From JAJFUG01 sp964473155 (lineage in GTDB: Bacteria; Gemmatimonadota; Glassbacteria; GWA2-58-10), in NCBI GenBank assembly GCA_964473155.1, contig CAYYNT010000031.1, positions 1-44,060 of the forward strand: a stretch of DNA of 44,060 nt, read 5' to 3'. Below are positions 34,992-44,017 of the stretch, piece by piece. The position numbers were made by a program, and so were the translations under genes. A model generated the notes under the pieces. That model ran no database searches. It worked only from the letters and a program-made list of their open reading frames with translations, and was not told the DNA's origin. Each line of letters begins with the position of its first letter. Within the stretch, counting starts at the first letter, position 1.

Positions 34992-35447
34992 ATGATCGCC
35001 AGTTTTGCGGTATGCTTGTGCGCCCTGTCGCTTGCGTTTCAAATCTGTCTCGCAGCCGATAGAACCCACCCGGAACTTCTCGATCCATTCAAGCATGAAA
35101 AATCCGCCAATGCCGCTCTTTTCAACAACTTATATAATGAATGCCTGCAGAAAGGCCGTATTGACTTAAGTTGTCTCACCCGTCTCACCCCGGCCGACTA
35201 TGCCCGCGGGGTAGGGCTGGCAAGGCTGGCGCCGCGACCGATGGATGAAAAGCTGGCGGACACTCTGACGCCGTTGAGGGCTTATCCCGGTGGCGCCTGG
35301 TTATGCGATGCAGCCCAGGCCGGGATGGAATTCTACGCCTTTTCCCAGACTATCACCACCTATGGCAATAGTTTCATCCACACGGGCTATAATTTCAGAA
35401 ACACGATGGGAAGCTCCGTAAAAACCGGATTCTATCTGAATTTTTAG
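34992..35447 (+). CDS. Exported protein, function unknown
   Basis: 151 residues from the ATG at 34992, which has a strong GGGGGCAAG site; a longer frame from 34929 adds 21 residues without a signal-like start. A signal peptide (MIASFAVCLCALSLAFQICL, cleaved near LAA-DR) leads to a mostly helical, polar mature part, then a C-terminal stretch rich in aromatics and small residues that ends KTGFYLNF. I do not recognise the family. It stands alone between the heme operon and a strong terminator, and the next genes are on the other strand. Confidence 0.7.
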   Translation: MIASFAVCLCALSLAFQICLAADRTHPELLDPFKHEKSANAALFNNLYNECLQKGRIDLSCLTRLTPADYARGVGLARLAPRPMDEKLADTLTPLRAYPGGAWLCDAAQAGMEFYAFSQTITTYGNSFIHTGYNFRNTMGSSVKTGFYLNF

Positions 35448-35471
35448 TATACAATTTGCTGTTGTATACAG

Positions 35472-35515
35472 AAACGCGGTGGCTGCCTTTATCAGACGAC
35501 AGCCGCCGCGTTTTT
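35472..35515 (+). terminator. Strong intrinsic terminator between converging genes
   Basis: AACGCGGTGGCTG and CAGCCGCCGCGTT form a stem of about 13 bp with one G-T pair and a 14-base loop, followed by a T-run on the plus strand. It ends the orphan gene; for the minus-strand PorV gene at 35532 it has only three T residues and would be weaker. Confidence 0.85.
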
Positions 35516-35531
35516 CACGTTATTTAACTTG

Positions 35532-36653
35532 TCAGAACTGGAAACTGAGCGAGTAGGTGTGATTGCCGTTCAGTAATCCGAGGCTGCGGTAAGCGTAGTC
35601 GGCCCGGATGGTCAGGTTGTAAAGTCGGTAGGAATACCCGCCGCCCGCGGAAAGCCCGCGCAGTCTTTCCGAACCGCTCAGTCCTGTTTCATCCTGCTGG
35701 ATGCTCCAGCCAAGACGGAGGCTGGCCGCGCCCCTGGCGTTGACCCGGCGGGTGAACTCAGCGCCGAGCGCGGCGCTCATCGGAAGGTTCGAGTTTTCCG
35801 CCACCTCGAAAGCGGTGATCAGTCTGTTCACCTCTCCGGAAATCGGTTCGGCTGAGACGGCGATCCGGAAAGAGGTGGGCAGGGGAAATGCGCTGGTGCG
35901 CCGAAGGCCCTGACGGGACTGGCGGCCGACATCCGATCCGGGGTATATGTCCTCCGGATCTATATCCGCGCTCAGCTTGTCACCCCCGAAACGCATGTTC
36001 GTGCCGAGGTTGGTCAGGGTGAAAGCCAGCCGCACCGGGATGCCCAGAACCTGTTCGTGATAATTGGTCCCCATGTCGAATGCCACGGCGTCCTGAGTCA
36101 GGCCGAATATATCCTCGTGGACGTTCTTGACTGTCAGTCCGGCGCTGAAACGGTCCGAGAAGTTATAAGTTATGACTCCGCCCGCGCTCAGGCTGTAAGC
36201 GCTGTAAAAAGCGCCGGTCCCCTCTGGTTGTGTTTCAGTGGTTATCTCCTGGTCGCCGCTGCTCAGCACGGAAAGGAAAGTTCCCAGCACAAGGCGCTTG
36301 TCCCAGAGCGGGACCGCCACCGCGCCACAGGCGTAACGGACATCCAGAGGGCGCTCGATGACGGTGAGGAACACCTCTTTTTTCTCCAGGAAGCCCAGTC
36401 CGGCCGGGTTCCACCAGATAGCCGAGATGTCATCCGCAGCGGCGCTGAAAGCTCCGCCCATCGCAACGCCGCGCGGCCCGACCGGGATAGTCAGGAACTC
36501 TGCCGCACGGGTGCCGACCCCGCTGAGACCTTCCACCCGTCCCGCTCCCGGATTGGAGAAACCCGCGCCCGAGGCGGCCAGGGACGGCCCGGCAATAGTC
36601 AGCCAGACTAAAGCAATCGCACTAAATGCCGTTATTTTAGAAGAGTTTATCAT
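35532..36653 (-). CDS. PorV/PorQ-family outer-membrane barrel protein
   Basis: 373 residues with signal peptide (ILVWLTIAGPSL-like, cleaved near SLA-AS). After a short linker comes FLTIPVGPRGVAMGGAFSAA then DDISAIWWNPAGLGF, the strong PorV/UPF0164 signature, followed by about fourteen amphipathic strands and an ending NHTYSLSFQF with terminal Phe. In Bacteroidota PorV binds the sorting domain of type 9 secretion cargo; other members act as general barrel proteins. Here it is ten bases after a gene for a large exported protein with a C-terminal sorting-like domain, which fits a cargo and shuttle pair. Confidence 0.85.
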   Translation of the reverse strand: MINSSKITAFSAIALVWLTIAGPSLAASGAGFSNPGAGRVEGLSGVGTRAAEFLTIPVGPRGVAMGGAFSAAADDISAIWWNPAGLGFLEKKEVFLTVIERPLDVRYACGAVAVPLWDKRLVLGTFLSVLSSGDQEITTETQPEGTGAFYSAYSLSAGGVITYNFSDRFSAGLTVKNVHEDIFGLTQDAVAFDMGTNYHEQVLGIPVRLAFTLTNLGTNMRFGGDKLSADIDPEDIYPGSDVGRQSRQGLRRTSAFPLPTSFRIAVSAEPISGEVNRLITAFEVAENSNLPMSAALGAEFTRRVNARGAASLRLGWSIQQDETGLSGSERLRGLSAGGGYSYRLYNLTIRADYAYRSLGLLNGNHTYSLSFQF

Positions 36654-36663
36654 CCGCTGCCTG

Positions 36664-39600
36664 TCACTGGATTATGCTGAACTTGCCCAGAAATTCCTCG
36701 CCGGTTTCATCGTCCCGCACGTGGAAATAATAAATGCCGCTGGCCATCTGGTCGCCGAAACGCGTTGTCAGATCAAACGAGAACTGCCCGCTGTTACGGT
36801 CGCTCACTCCACCTACAGAGCCGTCCAGCCCTGGGGCGTGATGCAGAAGGTTGACCAGGTTGCCGCTGATAGTGTAAATCCGTATTGTCGCCCGCAACGG
36901 CAGGTTGGTGAACATTATCGCCCGCTTGTTCGGTCCGGGATCGTAAACGCTGCTGGCGATGTATGGATTCGGCACGACCCGGATGTTGTCAAGACGGCCG
37001 GGGGCGGTTGATTTCTGCGCCGGAGTAAGGTTAAGCGCCACCCGCATCCCGGCAAAAGGCGCGGTATAACGGGTAGTCACGCTCAACGAATTCAGGAAAT
37101 CCATATTCAGCCGCCACTCGTCCCCTGAAGCCGGGCGAGCACTGATGTTTCTGATCTGCAATTCCACACCGCGTACATACAGACTCATCATTTCCGCTCC
37201 GGCATGATCCGGATCTGGGATGTACGCCGGTCTGGAAACCAGCGAGGTCAGCCACTGGGTGTTGCGGTGAAGTATCTGGTCATCGTATATCCAGTCGTGG
37301 CTGAACCGGTCCAGGGGCAGGAATCCCCAGCCATCCGCCACACGCTCGTTGAACCGGACCGGCACGTTGTTCGCCTCGTCCCACACATCGATGCTCCCAT
37401 CCGCCAGCCAGCGGATTCTAAGAGAACCCGGCGCGAACTGCCCGGCCACGCAGAGCGTGCGGTTTAGCAAACCATTGAGCTGGGTGCTTACGAAAGGCTG
37501 CAACACATGGAAATTCTGGAAACGCAGCTCGCCCATTTCTTCAAAACTTCCGGGTGACCAATCCGTAAGCTCCAGGTAACCGGCCGCGCCGGAGGGTTTC
37601 ACCTTGAGCGGGGCGACCTTGGCCAGTTTTAACGCTCCCTGGCGGAAATAGGCCGTGCCGTTGAACGCTGGACCATCGCTGACCAGCGGCCCGCTGAACG
37701 AGAACGGAACGACCTGCTCGGCCAGTTCATTCTCGGGGTAAAGGCCTTCGATACCGTGATAGGGGATGCTGAATGCGCCATTGGTGGTCGGCTTGCCGTC
37801 CGGTCCCTCGAAATGAATGTAGTGCATGTGGTTGCGCGTATCCGGCTTTGTATGGATTATCGAATCGACCACCAGGTATCCGCCCAGGCTGGTCACCTTT
37901 TCCGGATCGACTACACTGACGCTGCTCAGGTCCGAAGCGAAAGCCGATGCCACCGGGGCCACCGGCTCCTCGAATTCCACGACTTTTGTATCCGAGGTCA
38001 GGGCGTTGTCCACGCTTCCGATAGTAGATGAGTATGTCGGCAAGCCTGCGCTTACAGGATTGCCGTAATAATCGACCTGTTGCCAGGCCCCCCCGCCGGA
38101 GACTATGCTGGTGGAGTTGCTGCGCGGCACGACAAGCTGGAAGAAACGGCCCTGTGTATCCTGACGGCGGAAATTGATGCTGGATTCCAACGACTCGTTG
38201 CCCACCAGCACAGGATTGAAATCGTAGGCGGTCACCATGTAGAACAGCGGAACGCCGTTAACCAGGCTGCCGATGTCGTCCCCGCGGTCGGTGAAGCTGA
38301 ATCCCAGACCGGTGTTAGCACCCAGCGGTATCTCCTCGACCACATCCTCCAGCCCCTGCCCGGTGGCTTTCGCGCGGGTGATAGAATAGGTGCGGTATTC
38401 GTTGTCCAGGTCGTATTGGGCGATCAGCTTGGCGTCCGAGGCGTTGCCTGTCTGTGAGCGGTAGACCCGGAAACCCTCGAAATCGCGGGCGCGGTAGCCC
38501 AGTCCCGGGAAATCCGGGGATTGGGGCAGGGAAGCGGCCTCCTCAGTCATGGAATATGGATCGACAGCTTCCACCGGCAGGTCATCCCAGGTGACAGTCA
38601 CTTCGCGGTCGCCGGGTAGCAGCTTCATGTTCGGGGCCTGCGGCGGCGAGGGAACGACAAAGCTGTTGCGGTAGACCGTGCTGGCCGCTTTCCAGAGCTG
38701 CATGACCGGCTTAAGTTCTCCATCCGTGCTCAGGTTGTTGAGATTAACCTCGGGCTGAAGCGGCCGGGCGAAGAAAAACGCGGCAACGATGCGCTGGTAT
38801 TCGCGCATGTCGTTTTCCGGCAGCTCAAAAGGCCCGGAGATTATGTTCTGACGGAGATCGCCGACGATGTCGGACAGAATCAGGTCGGCGTAAGGATCGA
38901 ACTGCGGCGTCAGCACCTCGCGTGGATCGCCTGAATAAATCCGGTACGCTTCGGCATCGTCCACCGGATCGGGGCGCTCGCCGCCATTGGTGGTGATGGT
39001 GAAAAGGCTCATGCGCTCCGCTTTCTCTTCCAGCACGTCCTGATGGAACTCGAAAAACAGTCCTGTGCGCGGGTCCTTGATCCCGGCGTTGAGGATATCG
39101 CCGAAGGTCTCGTCAGTCAGTCCGTTTCCGGCCGGGAACAGCGAGTTGGGATTATCCATCCCGTCATGGTCTGTCGGCCCTTCCATGAAACTGATTCCGA
39201 GGAAAGCCGGGGCGCCGTCGAAATTTGCTTCCTTGAAATCGGAGTCGAAGGCTATGGACATGTTGCGCACCGGGCTGACCGCGCAACGGTCATCCAGGGC
39301 GTTCTCGCCGATGTCGAAATCCGTCCGGATGTTGACAAAAGCCTCACGGATGTCGTATGGGACCTGCACGCCCGGCGCGCTGACATAGCGGCTGGCGTTG
39401 TACAGGTCCCAGATCACGAACACCACGTCCTGGATGCTGTTGAGGGAGTACTGAAGGACATGCTGGCGCACCTCGACGCCCAGGTGCAGGCTGCCCGCGC
39501 CGCTGTTAAGCGGACCGTCCACATCCGTGTATATCCCGACAATGTCCTGTTCCGAGCGCACGTCCGGGATTAATTGCCCGTAAGTGGAACTGAGAGGGTT

Positions 39601-40098
39601 GCCGTCCTGGACCATGAACTCATCGGGCCATTCATCCAGGTCGGCCTGGACAGTGGAGAAATAAAGGCGGCTTTTCGGGTCATCCGGGTCATCGCCGGAG
39701 CGTCCCTCGCGCCATTCACTGTCGAATACGAGGTTGGTCTCGACCACGTCCGAGGCGATCCCGTCTCCGTCCGCATCGATTATACCCAGGACGTTCAGGC
39801 CGCTCTGAAAGATGTAGGCGTCCTCCGAGCCGGAGGGCCAGAATCCGCCCGGCGTGACCGCGCCGCGGCTCGGATCTACCGCCAGGTAACCGTTGTTGGA
39901 CATGTTGAATTCCACCCGGTTGCCGGTGGAGATACGGGTCAGGAAAGAGGAGAGCGACGGGCCTGTCGCCTGACCCTTGCGCTTGCCAGTGTCGCCGGGT
40001 TTGCGGGCATCGGCGCTGACCGCGAAGGACAGTGACAGAATGGCTCCCATGGCGAGGAGCAGAGTGATCCGCTTGAATTGGTTTGCTGCCGTGGTCAT
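36664..40098 (-). CDS. Large exported protein with FnIII-like and C-terminal sorting-type domains
   Basis: 1144 residues from the ATG at 40098, with GAGGTG well placed before it (an in-frame GTG at 40107 is less likely). Signal peptide with cleavage near AVSA-DA. A Ca-binding loop DADGDGIASD lies early. A region near 540-650 reads like a fibronectin III domain (KLLPGDREVTVTWDDL, YRARDFEGFRVYRSQ, PLFYMVTAYDF). The end (about 1050-1144) is a sorting-domain pattern: NIRVVPNPYIASS, TIRIYTISGNLVNLL, then SGIYYFHVRDDETGEEFLGK and FSIIQ. Such domains target proteins to the cell surface by type 9 secretion or resemble FlgD Ig domains. It lies between the TonB receptor and PorV genes in one operon. 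The role of the 500-residue N-terminal part is unknown. Confidence 0.8.
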   Translation of the reverse strand: MTTAANQFKRITLLLAMGAILSLSFAVSADARKPGDTGKRKGQATGPSLSSFLTRISTGNRVEFNMSNNGYLAVDPSRGAVTPGGFWPSGSEDAYIFQSGLNVLGIIDADGDGIASDVVETNLVFDSEWREGRSGDDPDDPKSRLYFSTVQADLDEWPDEFMVQDGNPLSSTYGQLIPDVRSEQDIVGIYTDVDGPLNSGAGSLHLGVEVRQHVLQYSLNSIQDVVFVIWDLYNASRYVSAPGVQVPYDIREAFVNIRTDFDIGENALDDRCAVSPVRNMSIAFDSDFKEANFDGAPAFLGISFMEGPTDHDGMDNPNSLFPAGNGLTDETFGDILNAGIKDPRTGLFFEFHQDVLEEKAERMSLFTITTNGGERPDPVDDAEAYRIYSGDPREVLTPQFDPYADLILSDIVGDLRQNIISGPFELPENDMREYQRIVAAFFFARPLQPEVNLNNLSTDGELKPVMQLWKAASTVYRNSFVVPSPPQAPNMKLLPGDREVTVTWDDLPVEAVDPYSMTEEAASLPQSPDFPGLGYRARDFEGFRVYRSQTGNASDAKLIAQYDLDNEYRTYSITRAKATGQGLEDVVEEIPLGANTGLGFSFTDRGDDIGSLVNGVPLFYMVTAYDFNPVLVGNESLESSINFRRQDTQGRFFQLVVPRSNSTSIVSGGGAWQQVDYYGNPVSAGLPTYSSTIGSVDNALTSDTKVVEFEEPVAPVASAFASDLSSVSVVDPEKVTSLGGYLVVDSIIHTKPDTRNHMHYIHFEGPDGKPTTNGAFSIPYHGIEGLYPENELAEQVVPFSFSGPLVSDGPAFNGTAYFRQGALKLAKVAPLKVKPSGAAGYLELTDWSPGSFEEMGELRFQNFHVLQPFVSTQLNGLLNRTLCVAGQFAPGSLRIRWLADGSIDVWDEANNVPVRFNERVADGWGFLPLDRFSHDWIYDDQILHRNTQWLTSLVSRPAYIPDPDHAGAEMMSLYVRGVELQIRNISARPASGDEWRLNMDFLNSLSVTTRYTAPFAGMRVALNLTPAQKSTAPGRLDNIRVVPNPYIASSVYDPGPNKRAIMFTNLPLRATIRIYTISGNLVNLLHHAPGLDGSVGGVSDRNSGQFSFDLTTRFGDQMASGIYYFHVRDDETGEEFLGKFSIIQ

Positions 40099-40108
40099 TG
40101 AATACACC

Positions 40109-43100
40109 TCAGAAATCCACGCTCACGCCCAGCCTGATCTCCAGCGGGCGAAGGTAAGCCAGGGGGTTGTCCAGGCTGGCCAGAAGGTTGGCCAGTTTGA
40201 GGGCCACGATTTCATTCTTTGTTATATACCCGTCGCCGTCGATGTCCTGTATCTTCACCAGCATCGCGGCGTCATCCCCGCTGAGATTCCCGGTCTGCTC
40301 GGAACGGGTCAGGCGGTCGATCTTGTCACCCGATGCGTCCCTGAAATCCGGGCGGTCCTTGAAAGCCTCGCTCAGAATGTAGGCGTCCACATTCGCGCTG
40401 CCGGTGGTCGGGTTGATATAATCTATGTTGTAGTTGGTGAATCCGAAAATGTTGTAGAATTCCCCAAAAGCCCTGACTTTCAGGCGCGGTCCGAAATACG
40501 GCAGGTCCTTGTTTATTCTCAGGTTGAAATTTTTGTAGGACGGACCGCGCCCGTTGTTGTTAGAGCCGGAGGGGTAGCCGTTCTGGTTCAGATTGGTATA
40601 GGGCTGGCCGCTGGCGAACTGGAAAGTGGCGAACCCGCTTATATCGCTCATTACCTGGTCGACCCGGCCACCCTGGGGCCAGAATTCCGGCAGCTTGAAA
40701 CTGTAGCGGATGTTGAGCTGATGAGTCTGGTCGTAATCCACCGGGCTAAGGCTGCGCGGCGGCGGCTGCACTCCGCGCTTGCCGGTTATCGGGTCGAAAT
40801 AGGTCTGACGGCCGAAAGTGAGTATGTATTCTTTAGGATCGCTGGCCGTGGCGCGCGGGAACGCCAGCGTGTAGGTGGCGTCCAGCCCCCACCAGCCGCT
40901 CATCCTGCGGTTGAACGTGACCTCGAGGCCTTTGGCCGTGGTCTTGTCGCGGTTGGTGTAGACGCTCAGGATGGCGTTCGAGCGGGTGGAGGCGCGGCCG
41001 GTGACTCCGCCAAGCTCGAGTAGCTGCTCAGGGGTGAGCTGTCGGACGGCGATATCGCCGCGGACTTCGCTATGGTAACCCACGAAATCCAGTCGCGTGT
41101 TGTCGGTGAGGATGGTGCTGAAACCGGCCTCGAACATCACGCTCTGCGCCATCTCCAGGTTGCCGTTGCCGAATATGTTGTTCGTGTTGCCGCCCAGATC
41201 GAAGCGGAAATCCTGGTTCATGTGGCTGTAAATGTCCTTGAACGAGGGCGACTGGAAAAAATGCCCGTAAGACAGGCGCACCTGCGAACGGTCGGTCACC
41301 GGAAGGGCCACGCTCAGGCGCGGACTGTAGAATACCTGGGCCTCTGAACGGGTGACCGGATCATCGGGGCGCGCCTCGCCGATCACCAGGGGGAAATCGG
41401 CGCGCGTGTTCATGTAGTCCATGCGCAACCCATAATCCAGGACCAGATCGCCGAAATCCGCGATGTTCTGGACATAAGCCGAGGCGATAACCGGCCGGGT
41501 GTCATAGTAATCCTGGAACACGCCGCCGGTCTGGTCGAAATCGCCCTCCCGCAGATGGAAAAGCTTGATGTCCGCGCCGGTCTTAAGCCTGAAATAGCGG
41601 CCGAGCTGGCTTTCCAGGTCGGTCTTGATCGAAAATCGGTCCTCACGGCTGTTTTCCAGTTGCGAGATCAACCCGGAGTTAATGAACTGGGCCGAGTAGT
41701 CGCCGCGTCCGCCGGGAAGCTGAGTGATTGAAGTGGCGAAGGGGATATTGTTTCCCGGCACGGCCGAGGGCCAGAGTCCGCGTCCGGTTTCCAGTGTGCT
41801 GCTGCCGCCTGAGGGTTCGTGCTGCTCGCCCTCCAGGCCGCTGTTCGTTGTATTGCGGTAGATGTCGTCAACGCCGGTGCGTTCTCCGTTGATTATTTCG
41901 AGACTGGAAAGGCCGAAACCGCCCCATGTGTCCCGCTGAATCGATTCCAGCGCCGGCGTGCCAAGGACCAGATCGTTGCGGTATAGATTAGCGCGCAGCT
42001 TAATATTGGTGTTGCGCTTGGCGGACTGGTCGATAATCCAGTCGAACCCGGCGGTGGCGTTTGCGGTGGCGATCCGGGCGGCCAGGTTCGAACGCAGGGG
42101 ATTGTTGAACAGGTTGGAATGGCTGTAAGCGCGTCGCTGCTTGCGGCTGTTCTGCGCTGTCACGAGCCATTTGAGGTTATTATTCTGGTACCAGGTGAGC
42201 TTGCCGGAAAGGGCGTACTGGTCATCGCTGTTTCCCGGCAGACGGGCGGGGTTGGGATTGGTGTAGATGCCCGCCCGGTTGGCCGAGCGCTCGTCATCGT
42301 AAGTGCCCAGGACGCCGTCCTTGCCGGTGAAATCATCCCCGGTGGTGAACTGGCGCTGGTCCCCGATCCCGTCTCCATCCAGATCCTGAAACCAGATGTT
42401 GCTGAACGAATACCTGTCTAACGCCTGTATACCCTCACGGTAAGAGTCGGCATCCAGAGCGCCGCCACCCTCGCGAGAGGCCGCAGAGTTCGGGTCGTAC
42501 AGTCCAAGGGTGTTGAGGATGCCGTTCAGGCGTTTCATGAAAGCATCGTCGATCCCGCGGAATCCGCCGCTGGCCGGGCTGCGGTCGGCGCGTCCCAGAA
42601 GCTCGGCGCTTACGAAGAACGAGGCCCCGGACAATCCCAGCGGCCCGCCGGCCTCGGCCTGAAGGCGGTTGTAGCCGTAGTCCATGCCGCGCGGCATGAA
42701 CCCGTCGCTTTCCAGTTGCAGGCTGCCTGAGAGCTGCCCGCCGCCCTCGCGCGTCACTTCGTTTATCACGGCCGATCCGGCTTGGCCGAACTCGGCGCTG
42801 AACCCGCCTGTGATCAGGCTGACTTCCTCGACCGCGTTCGTGGAAAGATACAGCGGAGTGTTGTCTGACTCGTAAGGCCGCTCGTTGAAACTGCGCACCA
42901 GCACGCCATCGATGTACACCGCCTGCTGGCCCTGCCGTCCGCCACGGATTCGGAACTGGCCGTATGGATCGGTAGTCACGCCGGCCTGAAGCGACAGTAT
43001 CTGTTCCACCGACTCGGCGGGTATTTCTCCCGCGGTCCGGGAATCGAAACTCTGAGCGGTCTGGACATTGTCCCTGGGAATGAGCGGCGATTCGGGAGCC

Positions 43101-43510
43101 AGGACAGTGATCGCCTCCATCTCAATTACGCCCGCTTCCAGGGTAATGTTCAGAGTGGCGGTGTGTCCGGCGGAAAGCTGAACACCGCTTACTGTCCTGG
43201 CGCGATAGCCCGTGCGGTTGAAAGATACGGTCTGACGGCCGGGTGGAACGTTGAGAATAAAATAGTAGCCGTCCCCGGCCGAGACATTGCCCAGGCGCGT
43301 GCCCGCAATCCCCACCTGCACGCCCTCCAGAGGCTCCCCGCTGGCCGAGTCCCGCACCACGCCCTCGATCTTGGCGCCGGTCTGGGCGAGAGCGGACTGG
43401 GTCATACAGACGAGCGCGAGGGCAAGACTGAAAATGATTGAATAACTGAATCGATCCGGCAACAGGTGTTTCCCGCGAGGTGACACTTTTCTGTTCTCGG
43501 CGCTGTGCAA
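40109..43510 (-). CDS. TonB-dependent receptor with carboxypeptidase-regulatory N-terminal domain
   Basis: 1133 residues; the first codon is TTG (a GTG eight codons later is an alternative). Signal peptide with cleavage near ALAQ-TG. A CarboxypepD-regulatory-like beta domain (about 46-127, EGVVRDSASGEPLEGVQV) precedes the plug (about 150-260, QILSLQAGVTTDPYGQFRIR, VYIDGVLVRSF, SAEFGQAGSAVINEVTREGG) and a long barrel ending RLGVSVDF. Two Ca-loop-like sequences are embedded: FQDLDGDGIGD near 380 and a canonical EF-hand loop DIDGDGYITKNE at 1089-1100 before the last strand. It imports a large substrate across the outer membrane using TonB energy. The large exported protein and PorV follow almost without gaps. 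A perfect sigma-54 site lies upstream. Confidence 0.9.
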   Translation of the reverse strand: MHSAENRKVSPRGKHLLPDRFSYSIIFSLALALVCMTQSALAQTGAKIEGVVRDSASGEPLEGVQVGIAGTRLGNVSAGDGYYFILNVPPGRQTVSFNRTGYRARTVSGVQLSAGHTATLNITLEAGVIEMEAITVLAPESPLIPRDNVQTAQSFDSRTAGEIPAESVEQILSLQAGVTTDPYGQFRIRGGRQGQQAVYIDGVLVRSFNERPYESDNTPLYLSTNAVEEVSLITGGFSAEFGQAGSAVINEVTREGGGQLSGSLQLESDGFMPRGMDYGYNRLQAEAGGPLGLSGASFFVSAELLGRADRSPASGGFRGIDDAFMKRLNGILNTLGLYDPNSAASREGGGALDADSYREGIQALDRYSFSNIWFQDLDGDGIGDQRQFTTGDDFTGKDGVLGTYDDERSANRAGIYTNPNPARLPGNSDDQYALSGKLTWYQNNNLKWLVTAQNSRKQRRAYSHSNLFNNPLRSNLAARIATANATAGFDWIIDQSAKRNTNIKLRANLYRNDLVLGTPALESIQRDTWGGFGLSSLEIINGERTGVDDIYRNTTNSGLEGEQHEPSGGSSTLETGRGLWPSAVPGNNIPFATSITQLPGGRGDYSAQFINSGLISQLENSREDRFSIKTDLESQLGRYFRLKTGADIKLFHLREGDFDQTGGVFQDYYDTRPVIASAYVQNIADFGDLVLDYGLRMDYMNTRADFPLVIGEARPDDPVTRSEAQVFYSPRLSVALPVTDRSQVRLSYGHFFQSPSFKDIYSHMNQDFRFDLGGNTNNIFGNGNLEMAQSVMFEAGFSTILTDNTRLDFVGYHSEVRGDIAVRQLTPEQLLELGGVTGRASTRSNAILSVYTNRDKTTAKGLEVTFNRRMSGWWGLDATYTLAFPRATASDPKEYILTFGRQTYFDPITGKRGVQPPPRSLSPVDYDQTHQLNIRYSFKLPEFWPQGGRVDQVMSDISGFATFQFASGQPYTNLNQNGYPSGSNNNGRGPSYKNFNLRINKDLPYFGPRLKVRAFGEFYNIFGFTNYNIDYINPTTGSANVDAYILSEAFKDRPDFRDASGDKIDRLTRSEQTGNLSGDDAAMLVKIQDIDGDGYITKNEIVALKLANLLASLDNPLAYLRPLEIRLGVSVDF

Positions 43511-43623
43511 GGTGTCGGCTCATCCTGCTGGATAATGTGTGGTAAGATGCCGCTTATCGGTGCATTAAGTTAAAGCATTCTCCGGCTGCGCGCCAGAGTA
43601 AAACTTCAACCGGTCCTGAATTA

Positions 43624-43639
43624 AGCAACACTCGTGCCA
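43624..43639 (-). promoter_or_regulatory. Perfect -24/-12 sigma-54 promoter of the TonB receptor operon
   Basis: Read on the minus strand: TGGCACG-AGTG-TTGCT, an exact match to TGGCACG-N4-TTGCW with correct spacing. Transcription should begin near 43612, giving a leader of about 100 bases before the receptor start. It lies in the gap between the receptor and the divergent tRNA gene, with no competing gene. Confidence 0.75.
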
Positions 43640-43694
43640 GTCGCACAGGGGAAGACGGTTTCGCCGGCATTTTCACAGTCTTTTTATCGCGGCC

Positions 43695-43723
43695 TTGACA
43701 GCCCTGACGGACCGGATTAAATT
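43695..43723 (+). promoter_or_regulatory. Sigma-70 promoter of the tRNA-Ser gene
   Basis: TTGACA (43695-43700, perfect) and TAAATT (43718-43723, four of six) are 17 bases apart. The start would fall near 43730, about 20 bases before the mature tRNA. Confidence 0.7.
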
Positions 43724-43751
43724 GCAAACCTCAAACAGGACAGTGAAATCC

Positions 43752-43841
<90 letters not shown>

Positions 43842-43847
43842 GATATG

Positions 43848-43891
43848 ACGCGGCTTTCCCAGGAATCATAAGGGAAAGCCGCGTTTTTTTT
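43848..43891 (+). terminator. Intrinsic terminator of tRNA-Ser
   Basis: ACGCGGCTTTCCC and GGGAAAGCCGCGT form a perfect 13-bp stem with an 11-base loop, followed by eight T. It ends eight bases after the tRNA CCA. The remaining 169 bases to the window edge show no gene. Confidence 0.93.
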
Positions 43892-44003
43892 GTGTTGAGG
43901 TGGGGGAAACCTTACCGTGAATCGCCAGATAAGCTCTTTTCTGACTCTATGCTTTAATACAGTAAAAAGGTCTGCAATTTGAAGATCAACCGTTTCATAA
44001 TTT

Positions 44004-44017
44004 CTTGACTAGTCAAG
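44004..44017. repeat. Perfect 14-bp palindrome
   Basis: CTTGACTAGTCAAG is its own reverse complement, in an AT-rich stretch at the right edge. It could be an operator for a gene beyond the window, or chance. Nothing else in the final 150 bases supports a feature. Confidence 0.3.

Noticed and set aside
43511..43623. Cobalamin riboswitch in the TonB receptor leader
   Set aside because: The leader has no B12-box-like sequence and is too short for the full aptamer.
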